From a virus: a DNA stretch of 24,714 bases. This document shows, in pieces, positions 1 to 6,611 of the stretch (position 1 is its first letter; each line of letters opens with the position of its first letter). The position numbers and the translations under genes are program-made. Below the pieces are notes generated by a model. That model was given only the letters and a program-made list of their open reading frames with translations, made no database searches and had not been told where the DNA came from. The DNA is taken from the IMG/VR virus record IMGVR_UViG_3300001851_000085, positions 1-24,714 of that record; one strand, written 5' to 3'.

Positions 1-171
1 GGATATTCGGATATTCGTAATAATTATTTTCCTAATGCAAAAACAGATTTTCCAAATGCAACTTATGCAACAACATCAACATTTTTTCATGGCACGAGTC
101 CAACTATAAGTGTAAAACAAATGATTTATATCAGAAAAATGGTTAAAAACTTTATGAGTAAGTTTCAATGA
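1..171 (+). CDS. C-terminal end of a probable PLP-dependent sugar aminotransferase/3-dehydrase (5' truncated)
   Basis: Frame 1 is open from the window edge to a TGA at 169-171, giving the last 56 residues of a protein. The tail has a pattern F-F-H-G-x-x-P-x-I followed by a helix (residues about 28-55) that resembles the end of DegT/DnrJ/EryC1-type PLP enzymes. It is closest in style to the RfbH/DdhC branch (CDP-4-keto-6-deoxyglucose 3-dehydrase), whose last segment reads F-x-G-x-x-P-G-hydrophobic and then a helix. The catalytic part lies outside the window, so this rests on a short match and on context: the next genes are a TPP enzyme and an epimerase, the known partners of DdhC in yersiniose synthesis. 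The stop overlaps the next start as ATGA, so the two are probably translationally coupled. A different sugar aminotransferase remains possible. Confidence 0.5.
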   Translation, partial: GYSDIRNNYFPNAKTDFPNATYATTSTFFHGTSPTISVKQMIYIRKMVKNFMSKFQ

Positions 172-1214
172 GAGTTTGTGATTATATTGCACAACAACTT
201 GTTAATCATGGAATAAAAAATGTTTACGGATTAATGGGTGGCGGTGCTTCTGGATTGAATGATGGATTTATTAAAAATCCTGACATCAATTATGTTTGTT
301 TTCATCATGAGCAAGCCGCCGGATATGCCGCCATTGGTGAAGCAAAATATACACGGAATTTTGCTGTTGTTAATCCAACTACTGGTTGTGGTGGAACCAA
401 TTGTATAACACCTTTGCTTGACGCATGGCAAGATGGCGTTCCTGTATTGTTTATTTCTGGAAATGTTAAATTATCACAAACCTCTAGATTTATTAATAAA
501 TTTAGTCGTGTTAGTATTCGTAAATATGGTATTCAAGAAAACGATATTATTAAATTAGTTGGTCCTCTAACTAAAGATTCTATTTTTATTGAAAATTATA
601 AAGACATTCCATATGTTCTAGATATCGCCTTCGATTTAATGACTACTGGCCGACCCGGCCCGGTGTGGATTGATATTCCATCTGATATACAGGTGGAAAA
701 AATGGATGAAGAAACTTTATCATATAAATTTAGGTTTAGGTCGATCGATGATTTATATTCTCATGAGTTTTCTGATAGAAAAATTATTGAGAATGTTGTA
801 TATCGTCTTATTAAACACGCAAAAAGACCTATTGTCTTGGCAGGAAATGGTATTGCACAAGCAAATGCCATTGATGAATTCATTACATTCATAAACAAAT
901 ATAAAATTCCATATGTGTCAACATATGGCGCAAGAGACTTTATTCCATATGACGATCCATACAATATTGGATGCATAGGTGTTAAAGGGTCTCGTGCTGG
1001 TAATATGGCTATGCAGCACGCCGATGTATTATTGATATTGGGGTGTTCTTTGAATTCTAGTCATATAGGTTATTCTAGTGAATTATTTTCACCAAATTCA
1101 TATAAAATAATGGTTGATATTCATCGTGCAGAATTAGATAAAGAAATAGTTTTCATTGACGAAAAATATAATATGCATTTATCTAAATTTTTTACAGTAG
1201 TTAATGGTGTTTGA
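168..1214 (+). CDS. TPP-dependent acetolactate-synthase-like enzyme, N-terminal part (YerE-like)
   Basis: The 348 residues hold the N-terminal thiamine-diphosphate (PYR) domain and the central domain of the acetolactate synthase/pyruvate decarboxylase superfamily. The motif HHEQAAGYAA at residues 46-55 carries the conserved cofactor-activating glutamate (E48). The stretch PTTGCGGTN near residue 70 and RPGPVWIDIPSD near residue 162 are family hallmarks. The C-terminal TPP (PP) domain with the GDG motif is missing here and is encoded in the next, +1-shifted frame. Together the two parts reach about 600 residues, the normal length of the family. In sugar clusters such enzymes (YerE) transfer a two-carbon unit from pyruvate onto a 4-keto sugar, and that role is inferred from context. 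The ATG overlaps the upstream stop and no strong ribosome binding site is seen. Confidence 0.85.
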   Translation: MRVCDYIAQQLVNHGIKNVYGLMGGGASGLNDGFIKNPDINYVCFHHEQAAGYAAIGEAKYTRNFAVVNPTTGCGGTNCITPLLDAWQDGVPVLFISGNVKLSQTSRFINKFSRVSIRKYGIQENDIIKLVGPLTKDSIFIENYKDIPYVLDIAFDLMTTGRPGPVWIDIPSDIQVEKMDEETLSYKFRFRSIDDLYSHEFSDRKIIENVVYRLIKHAKRPIVLAGNGIAQANAIDEFITFINKYKIPYVSTYGARDFIPYDDPYNIGCIGVKGSRAGNMAMQHADVLLILGCSLNSSHIGYSSELFSPNSYKIMVDIHRAELDKEIVFIDEKYNMHLSKFFTVVNGV

Positions 1215-1959
1215 AATGTTTAATGATTATGAAAAAAAAGCATGGTTTGATCAATGTAATAGATGGAAAAATAAATGGTCATATCAACTAAAGAAAATGG
1301 AAATTGATAAAAAGGATAATTCTCCATTCTCCATTTATGAAATAATGGAATTAGTAAGTAGATCATTGACAGAAGATATTGTAGTTGTAACTGATGCTGG
1401 TTCGCCATCCTACACATGTCCTGTTAATTTGAGAAATGTTCATAATGGAAGATTTATATTCAGTCAATCACAGGCAGATATGGGATTTTCAATTCCCGCC
1501 TCTGTTGGAGTTGCGTTATCTTCAAATAAAAATGTTTTGGTTATTGTTGGTGACGGTAGTTTTATGAGCAATGTTCAAGAGTTATCCACAATAAAATATT
1601 TTAATTTACCTATTAAAATTTTGGTATTGGATAATAGAGGATATATGTCCATTAAAAATACTCAAAAGAATTTTTTCAATAATAGAGTTTATGGAGTTGA
1701 TTCAACTTCCGGCGTTAATATTCCTCCAATCGAAAATATGGCCAATGCTTTTGATTTACAATTCTACAATCTACATTCCATATTAGATAATTTTGATGAT
1801 ATTATCAGGCTTTCTACTCCATGTGTAATGCAAGCCGTTTGTCATGAAGTAGAAGAAATAATTCCTATGCAATCATTTAAAGTTGTTGATGGTAAAACTA
1901 TTCAAGCTCCTTTGGATGACATGTACCCATTTTTAGATAATGGTAAGGAATCGTATTAA
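1204..1959 (+). CDS. TPP-dependent acetolactate-synthase-like enzyme, C-terminal part
   Basis: The 251 residues hold the C-terminal TPP-binding domain that the preceding ORF lacks. The metal/TPP motif GDGSF is at residues 116-120 and the closing Asn is N144 (VLDN), the usual spacing for this motif. The end of the protein contains DMYPFL, which I recall from TPP enzymes of surface-sugar clusters. The ORF overlaps its partner by 11 bases in the +1 frame. Starts could be ATG 1204 or ATG 1216, and neither has a clear Shine-Dalgarno sequence. The part may therefore be made by translational coupling after TGA 1212-1214, by a +1 frameshift there, or the split may be a mutation or assembly error. The TAA overlaps the next start as TAATG. 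An active enzyme would need both halves. Confidence 0.85.
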   Translation: MVFEMFNDYEKKAWFDQCNRWKNKWSYQLKKMEIDKKDNSPFSIYEIMELVSRSLTEDIVVVTDAGSPSYTCPVNLRNVHNGRFIFSQSQADMGFSIPASVGVALSSNKNVLVIVGDGSFMSNVQELSTIKYFNLPIKILVLDNRGYMSIKNTQKNFFNNRVYGVDSTSGVNIPPIENMANAFDLQFYNLHSILDNFDDIIRLSTPCVMQAVCHEVEEIIPMQSFKVVDGKTIQAPLDDMYPFLDNGKESY

Positions 1960-2807
1960 TGGTTAATGTTTTGGTATTGGGGTCTAAAGGTTTTTTAGGA
2001 TCGGTGTTGATTAGAGAGCTTCAAAAAAATTCAAATTATAATGTGCAAGGATTAAATAGAGATAATTATGATTTTACTCATTATCTTTCCACAAAATATT
2101 TTATTTCATCCATGGAACCAGATATTATAATTAATTGTGCAACACAGGGCGGTAAACAGAAATTAGGTGATTTTAATAAAGATGAACTTATCAATAACTT
2201 AAAAATTCACCGAAATCTTATGAATTGTAGGGATTATTACGGATTATTAATTAATATAGGTAGCGGTGCAGAATTTGATATTACCACAAATATTGAAAAT
2301 GTAAGAGAATGGGATTTTTGTGATATTGTTCCATCTGATAGTTACGGTCTATCAAAAAATATTATATCAAATGACACAAATTTTAAATGTTTAACTTTAC
2401 GTCTTTTTATGTGTTTTGATTATTCTGAACCTTCCTTTAGGTTACTTAAACGTTACTTAATGAATGAAAAAACCACTCTTACTAATCTCAAGAAGATTTC
2501 ATTTATTTCAGCAATAGATTTTTGTATTATTGTAAAACATTTCATTGATTTATATAATTGGAAACATATTTTGAGATTTAGTAATAATTATAATTTAATG
2601 ATGAATTGCGCATATCTAGAACAAATGTATGTGGATGAAATTTTGGATATTTTTTCAGACATACATAAAATTCCAAAAAAATATGAAATAGAAAGTTACT
2701 CAAATAATAGTTACACATGTAATACAGATTTATTGTATGGTCAATTTAATGAAGTGGTAAAAAAATTCGAGGGATTTGAGAGTGCCATGAGGAAATATTC
2801 TAATTAA
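1959..2807 (+). CDS. NAD(P)-dependent sugar epimerase/reductase of the extended SDR family
   Basis: The protein has 282 residues. The Rossmann dinucleotide-binding motif GSKGFLG is at residues 8-14, following a hydrophobic first strand. A YGLSK motif near residue 129 supplies the Tyr-x-x-x-Lys catalytic pair of short-chain dehydrogenases. NCATQGG near residue 60 matches the loop after the fourth strand. Such proteins epimerise, dehydrate or reduce nucleotide-linked sugars. Directly after a TPP enzyme, a YerF-like reduction of the newly added acetyl branch is an attractive guess, but the substrate cannot be read from the sequence. The ATG overlaps the upstream stop (TAATG), and AAGGAA lies about 10 bases before it, a good ribosome binding site. 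The 3' end overlaps the convergent gene by 8 bases. Confidence 0.8.
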   Translation: MVNVLVLGSKGFLGSVLIRELQKNSNYNVQGLNRDNYDFTHYLSTKYFISSMEPDIIINCATQGGKQKLGDFNKDELINNLKIHRNLMNCRDYYGLLINIGSGAEFDITTNIENVREWDFCDIVPSDSYGLSKNIISNDTNFKCLTLRLFMCFDYSEPSFRLLKRYLMNEKTTLTNLKKISFISAIDFCIIVKHFIDLYNWKHILRFSNNYNLMMNCAYLEQMYVDEILDIFSDIHKIPKKYEIESYSNNSYTCNTDLLYGQFNEVVKKFEGFESAMRKYSN

Positions 2808-4659
2808 TTTTTCCAATTGCCGGTGAAGGAGGAACATATCTAGGCTCTGGAATATTAAACACCATAGATTCATTCTGTGGTGTCATTTCCATTGAAAGAT
2901 TCGGTATTTCATTTATATTCACTGTTTTTTCTTCTATGGAGTTTAAATAATTTCTATTCATATTATTATTTTCAATTGCATTATTTTCCATGGAAAATGT
3001 ATTTTTTATAGAAATTGCTGGGGGTGGTTTACCATAATTTTTAATAACTGTAGTTGCCGGCATTTTTTCAATCGTATCGATTTTGTTATTTTTAGACATC
3101 GAGGCACTAATCTGTTGTTTATTTACATTTGATGTGCTTTGTCCATTAGTATGTGAATATGTTGCGGGTATCATAGTTGTTGATACAGAACTTATATTTG
3201 TGGAATGTTGTGTAACAGAAGGCGAATTTAAAGAATAATTAGAATTTTCTGAATTATTGGAATTTTTCAAATACAATTCATTTGTTTCAATATTTGGTAT
3301 ATTATTTATATTCAATTTGTCTGATGATACATTTTTATTATTTACAGCACTATTGACACTGTTATCAATTAATGAAGTTCCTTTTGATGATGTATTAAAT
3401 ATTCCTTCAATTGAATTGATATTTGAATTATTAAGTTTTATTCCGTCACTATCTATATTTTTATTTCTAGGTGTATTTGAAATATTATGATTTACATTAG
3501 TTTTGTTAGATGCTGGTAATATTACTGTTGATGAATTTTTTGTAATGCTTGTAGTGGACGGAAATTCATTAATATTATTTGATGTTGTGGTAGCAATGTT
3601 TCTATTTAAAATATTATCAGTTGATTTATTTTTTGTTGTGAAGTTGGAAACAGATACGTTTTCTGCCATACCAGATTTAATCGTAGATAATCCGTTTAAA
3701 TTTTCAACATTATTTTTTATTGATGATAATGTATTTGGTGTTGTTTCACTAATTTTGGATGGTGGCACAGACATACCAACATTTTCATTTTTTTCAAAGG
3801 TATTTCTTTTTAAATTCAGAAGATCATTTAATTCGTTATTAGTCTTGTCATTATTTGTTATTTGAACCGTATTTAATGTCGTGTTTTTATTTTTTTGTTG
3901 TGGAATTTTTTCCTCCACATTATTTCTAGATTTATTTTGCAATGATAGTATATTGTTTTCATTAGACGGAACAACTCTACTGGAATTAATATCGGTTTCA
4001 ATTTTAGATTGATATTCTGGGGAATTTGAAAATAAAGATAATAATTCGCCGCCGTCGTTATTTCTTGATGCCATCACAACATTTGAAATATTTGTTACTA
4101 TACTTTCCGGAATACCTATTTCTCTAATTGTTCCGTCTAATAATACTGAATTGTTTGCAAATTCGGGATCATTTTCTGGAAATGTATCAAATATATCTTT
4201 ATATACATTTCTTAAAATATTGGTTTCTTCTATTAATGTATTTTTACTGTTCAAACCAACGTTTTCTGAAATAGAATTCTGCTGATTATTTATGATCACA
4301 TTATTAATTTCTGGTATTTGGAATTTATTGATGTAATCGTCGCTTATAACATTTGATATAGAAGAAATTTTATTTAAATTTACACCATTCACATCTTTAA
4401 TTTTATTTAAATTGAAAATTTGTTTAATTTTCTGTCTTCGTATTTCCGGAACAACAACAGACATATTAACAGAAGGCTCTATCTCTGTTACCGGCTTTAA
4501 CGTATTTTTTAATGAATCAACAATCTGTTCCCCTGAATTAACAAATGAAAAATTTGTTAATTTTCTTACATTATTATTCAAATCTTCATTTAATAATAAA
4601 TTTACAGAAGGTATTCTTATATTTGGATTTAATTGTTGAATGTTATTTAAATTTGACAT
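2800..4659 (-). CDS. Asn/Ser/Thr-rich low-complexity protein in the tape-measure position
   Basis: The 619-residue protein is not recognised by family. Roughly one residue in five is Asn, with much Ser, Thr, Ile and Lys. Long low-complexity stretches fill about residues 220-540, and these are probably disordered. Better-ordered segments may lie at the N-terminus (residues 1-200) and at the end, which is rich in Pro. There is no signal peptide, no clear membrane segment and no enzymatic motif. The start overlaps the stop of the small upstream ORF (TAATG), so it belongs to the gp4/tube/gp26-like operon. A gene directly after a tail assembly chaperone pair is usually the tape measure, and T4 gp29 has a similar size (about 590 residues). 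The composition is atypical for a helical tape measure, so this role is only suggested by position. Confidence 0.6.
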   Translation of the reverse strand: MSNLNNIQQLNPNIRIPSVNLLLNEDLNNNVRKLTNFSFVNSGEQIVDSLKNTLKPVTEIEPSVNMSVVVPEIRRQKIKQIFNLNKIKDVNGVNLNKISSISNVISDDYINKFQIPEINNVIINNQQNSISENVGLNSKNTLIEETNILRNVYKDIFDTFPENDPEFANNSVLLDGTIREIGIPESIVTNISNVVMASRNNDGGELLSLFSNSPEYQSKIETDINSSRVVPSNENNILSLQNKSRNNVEEKIPQQKNKNTTLNTVQITNNDKTNNELNDLLNLKRNTFEKNENVGMSVPPSKISETTPNTLSSIKNNVENLNGLSTIKSGMAENVSVSNFTTKNKSTDNILNRNIATTTSNNINEFPSTTSITKNSSTVILPASNKTNVNHNISNTPRNKNIDSDGIKLNNSNINSIEGIFNTSSKGTSLIDNSVNSAVNNKNVSSDKLNINNIPNIETNELYLKNSNNSENSNYSLNSPSVTQHSTNISSVSTTMIPATYSHTNGQSTSNVNKQQISASMSKNNKIDTIEKMPATTVIKNYGKPPPAISIKNTFSMENNAIENNNMNRNYLNSIEEKTVNINEIPNLSMEMTPQNESMVFNIPEPRYVPPSPAIGKIN

Positions 4660-4832
4660 TAATTATTTTTTTCTAACAGTTCTTTATCTTTTATGTATTG
4701 AATTATCATTGCATTGAAAATTTCTAATTCATAGATTACCATATTTTCTACTTCCTGAATGCTGTATCCGTGATGTTGATGCATATTGAAAATATTTTGA
4801 TAAAAAGTTATCATATCATTATGCCCCAACAT
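4659..4832 (-). CDS. Small ORF behind the gp26-like gene, probable tail assembly chaperone extension
   Basis: The open frame gives 57 residues from ATG 4832 or 51 residues from ATG 4814. It contains HHGYSIQEVENM followed by an amphipathic helix with tyrosines and acidic residues. This resembles the short 'GYS-x-x-E-I-E-x-M' proteins that follow tail assembly chaperone genes in many long-tailed phages. That is recognition by style, not by a search. The frame stays open upstream of ATG 4832 to a TGA at 4850-4848. A ribosome slipping -1 at heptamer 4847-4841 on the gp26-like message would therefore read straight into it. The upstream gene ends at 4835 with TAGTGATG, so stop-restart is an alternative. 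The stop overlaps the next start as TAATG. Confidence 0.65.
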   Translation of the reverse strand: MLGHNDMITFYQNIFNMHQHHGYSIQEVENMVIYELEIFNAMIIQYIKDKELLEKNN

Positions 4833-4834
4833 CA

Positions 4835-5536
4835 CTAGATAAAATTTTCAAGATCATCTAATACGATTTTCCTGTATTCTCCCTTGGTGTTAGTGTATTC
4901 TATTTCATATGTAATTTTTGGCAAATTATCTATAAATTGTTTTAGATTTTCAAAATATGACGCAGGGAGAGATTCAATATAATTAGTCAATTCTTCTGTT
5001 GTCATTGTATTTGTGTTGTATACAGAATTTTCTGTGAAAATTTTTCGTATACAATGTTTCAAAAATTCAATGGTTTTTTCTATTGGATCGTCAAATAGCA
5101 GCATTTTTTTAACAGTGTCAAAGGTTGGATACATCATTTCCAATCCTTCATTGTGAGAAAACATTACCAACATTTCATTATTATTAGTAATGAAATTTAC
5201 ATTGGTTATGTCTATAGTTACTTCGTGTTTTTTAATTTTATTGTATTCGTCTTGTATAAGCAATTTTGTTATCTTGTTAACGGAGGCGGAACGAAGATGA
5301 AGAAAAATATATTGAAGTTCATAGAATGGTATTTTATACAAATCTACATTATTACTTTCCACCATACAATTATTGAGACAAACCATCATAGCATGTAATA
5401 ATTCCATTTGATTTTTACTTGATTGCGCGGTTAGTAATATTTTTTCTTCTTTAATAGTCATAACGCGCATAACTATTTCTTTTTTAGTTATTGGAAGATT
5501 TATTAATAAAATTGGGTGATTTACTTGAATATTCAT
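4835..5536 (-). CDS. T4 gp26-family baseplate hub assembly protein / tail assembly chaperone-like
   Basis: The protein has 233 residues; T4 gp26 has about 208. Its N-terminal half shows the pattern of the T4 base plate protein family: MRVMTIKEEKILL near residues 23-35, a CLNNC segment near residue 53, then FYELQYIFLHLRSASVNK at about 70-87, and alternating hydrophobic residues in EVTIDITNVNF near 104-114. In T4 this family helps assemble the central baseplate hub. The start overlaps the TAA of the tube-like gene upstream (TAATG), and a G-rich stretch before it may serve as a ribosome binding site. The last codons hold a possible -1 slippery site that would extend the product by about 60 residues. 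Confidence 0.7.
   Translation of the reverse strand: MNIQVNHPILLINLPITKKEIVMRVMTIKEEKILLTAQSSKNQMELLHAMMVCLNNCMVESNNVDLYKIPFYELQYIFLHLRSASVNKITKLLIQDEYNKIKKHEVTIDITNVNFITNNNEMLVMFSHNEGLEMMYPTFDTVKKMLLFDDPIEKTIEFLKHCIRKIFTENSVYNTNTMTTEELTNYIESLPASYFENLKQFIDNLPKITYEIEYTNTKGEYRKIVLDDLENFI
4841..4847 (-). other. Candidate -1 ribosomal slippery heptamer A_AAT_TTT
   Basis: In the gp26-like frame the last codons are GAA AAT TTT ATC TAG, so the heptamer A AAT TTT fits the X_XXY_YYZ rule exactly. A -1 slip reads AAA TTT TAT CTA GTG ATG and continues without a stop into the 57-codon ORF. The stop of the normal frame follows just one codon after the heptamer, which favours slippage. I see no strong downstream stem. 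A_AAT_TTT is not one of the most efficient bacterial slippery sequences, so function is inferred from frame geometry and from analogy with lambda G/GT and P2 E/E'. Confidence 0.45.
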
Positions 5537-6135
5537 TATGATGCCCCACCAGTGCTAGCGAAGCTTATTTTCATAGAACGAAAGCATAATTTAACTTCTC
5601 CTGTTGCATTTAAATCTATATTGTTCCAATCAAGTCCTATTCCAGTTAGTGAAAGAGGAAAGGCGTCCAATAATTGAACACTGAATAATTTGTTAGTGTT
5701 TCCGTAAACATCAATTACGACATCAGCATAGTAATCAGTTGCATAGAAAACTTCATCGTAATACGAATCTCGTGCACTATTTCTAAATTTGTAATTATTA
5801 CCGTCAAGGTTTATTACATTACTGATCCATGTATAAAATAATTCATATGCGGTATTTGATTCATCCATGTAAAATTCAATATCACATTCGGATATATTTG
5901 GTCTAACAGGAATTTCATTGACTCTACCATATCCATTTAGGAATATATTTTCTGTTGTTGAATTAATTCCTGGAATATCTGCCGAGAAAGCAAAAAACGA
6001 AATATAGTCTGTGTTAAGCAATCTATTCAGAACACTATTATTTCGTATGAAAATCCTAACTTCAAATTTAGAAGCAGGCATCATTCCTTTAACTACATCT
6101 ATTTGAGATATAAAAGCTTGTATATTAAATGGCAT
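5536..6135 (-). CDS. Tail-tube-fold protein, probably baseplate-tail tube initiator (gp54-like)
   Basis: The start is taken at ATG 6135, giving 199 residues that begin MPFNIQAFISQ. The frame is open further upstream, but that part overlaps gp4. ATG 6135 forms a TAATG overlap with the gp4 stop, as do the other junctions of this operon. The sequence follows the tube-protein pattern: a first helix, SKFEVRIFI, then ADIPG near residue 56, GYGRVNEIPVRP near 70-80, a central W in FYTWISNVINLDG, and AFPLSL followed by L-x-W near residues 165-175. This fold is shared by T4 gp19, gp48 and gp54. A gp54-like role is preferred because the gene lies next to gp26-like and gp48-like genes and not beside a tail sheath gene. 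A second gp19-type tube protein cannot be excluded. Confidence 0.65.
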   Translation of the reverse strand: MPFNIQAFISQIDVVKGMMPASKFEVRIFIRNNSVLNRLLNTDYISFFAFSADIPGINSTTENIFLNGYGRVNEIPVRPNISECDIEFYMDESNTAYELFYTWISNVINLDGNNYKFRNSARDSYYDEVFYATDYYADVVIDVYGNTNKLFSVQLLDAFPLSLTGIGLDWNNIDLNATGEVKLCFRSMKISFASTGGAS

Positions 6136-6560
6136 TAGAAATTTATATCCAGTTCTTTTTCTGTTAATATTATGAAATGCCAGCCGCTTCCTTTTTTTCC
6201 GCAATATTTCAACGCAGCATCCCATTTTTGTTTATTTATTATGAATGTTTGCATTTCTATTAAATATCTTTTATTCTGTTTTTTTGGTGGTATTGTTTGT
6301 TTATATGGTTTTATTTCCAATATTAAATTTCTTCCATCTATTGTTTTCATCCACATATCAGGAAAATAACGATGCCATTTATCATCTAATGGATTGTAAT
6401 ATGGAATAAAAAATTCTTCCGATGAATATTGAAGTATGTTTGGATCAATATCGGCTCGCATCAATAATTTTAATTCCCATCTACTTCTATAGATTATATT
6501 ATTTACATCGCCTCTATATTTTTCGGGATTTCGTGGTTTAAAAAAACCTTTATATGCCAT
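6135..6560 (-). CDS. gp4: Head completion protein gp4, nuclease fold
   Basis: The 141 residues match T4 gp4 almost block by block: YRGD at 15-18, IIYRSRWE at 22-29, the IPYY segment near 52, RYFPDMWMK at 64-72, LEIKPYKQTIPP at 81-92, a KW-x-AA segment near 112, and FIILTE near the end. Gp4 acts on DNA ends or on the portal vertex during head completion in T4. The acidic residues E29, D68 and the E82-x-K84 pair fit the TnsA/restriction-endonuclease-like active site proposed for the family. AGGAAG lies a few bases before the ATG. It is the first gene of the leftward operon and faces the gp48-like gene across a 51-base spacer. T4 also places gene 4 next to 53 and 5. Confidence 0.93.
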   Translation of the reverse strand: MAYKGFFKPRNPEKYRGDVNNIIYRSRWELKLLMRADIDPNILQYSSEEFFIPYYNPLDDKWHRYFPDMWMKTIDGRNLILEIKPYKQTIPPKKQNKRYLIEMQTFIINKQKWDAALKYCGKKGSGWHFIILTEKELDINF

Positions 6561-6569
6561 TGTTCTTCC

Positions 6570-6579
6570 TAAATAAATA
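6570..6579 (+). promoter_or_regulatory. Putative rightward late promoter (TAAATAAATA)
   Basis: TAAATAAATA resembles the T4-type late promoter core TATAAATA and lies 32 bases upstream of the gp48-like start. Transcription would begin near 6586, leaving a leader of about 25 bases that contains AAGG. It is one arm of a perfect 10-base inverted repeat with 6593-6602. The window is AT-rich, so chance matches are common. The position in the only spacer between the two divergent structural operons is the main support. Confidence 0.45.
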
Positions 6580-6592
6580 CATAATTATCCAT

Positions 6593-6602
6593 TATTTATT
6601 TA
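6593..6602 (-). promoter_or_regulatory. Putative leftward late promoter (TAAATAAATA on the minus strand)
   Basis: The minus strand reads TAAATAAATA here, 33 bases upstream of the gp4 start. Transcription would begin near 6587, with a leader of about 26 bases containing AGGAAG. It is the exact mirror of the rightward element across a 13-base spacer (6580-6592). The two promoters therefore point at each other, and their start points nearly coincide. Confidence 0.45.
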
Positions 6603-6611
6603 AGGTTCAGA

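Noticed and set aside
231-431. Minus-strand open frames within the TPP gene (also 761-976 and 1220-1417)
   Set aside because: They lie inside a gene with clear family motifs on the other strand and show no recognisable protein or start signal.
1232-1239. Run of eight A as the cause of the split TPP gene
   Set aside because: The run lies after the stop of the first ORF, and the frame on both sides of it gives family-like sequence, so an indel here would not restore the reading frame across the break. It is only worth checking for read quality.
3303-3310. TATAAATA on the minus strand inside the Asn-rich gene as a late promoter
   Set aside because: It lies within a coding region of AT-rich sequence with no gene start close downstream, so a chance match is more likely.
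3257-3865. Two + strand open frames of 77 and 120 residues opposite the Asn-rich gene
   Set aside because: They are antisense images of Asn-rich codons (AAT read as ATT), giving Phe/Leu/Ile/Val-rich products. They lack ribosome binding sites and lie entirely within the larger coupled minus-strand gene.
6136-6225. Longer start for the tail-tube-fold gene (30 extra residues)
   Set aside because: The extra residues are basic and do not fit the tube fold, and they overlap gp4. ATG 6135 makes the TAATG overlap seen at the other junctions of this operon.
6570-6602. The inverted repeat as a transcription terminator
   Set aside because: The arms are made only of A and T, and the element lies upstream of two diverging genes, so a promoter pair is more sensible than a terminator.
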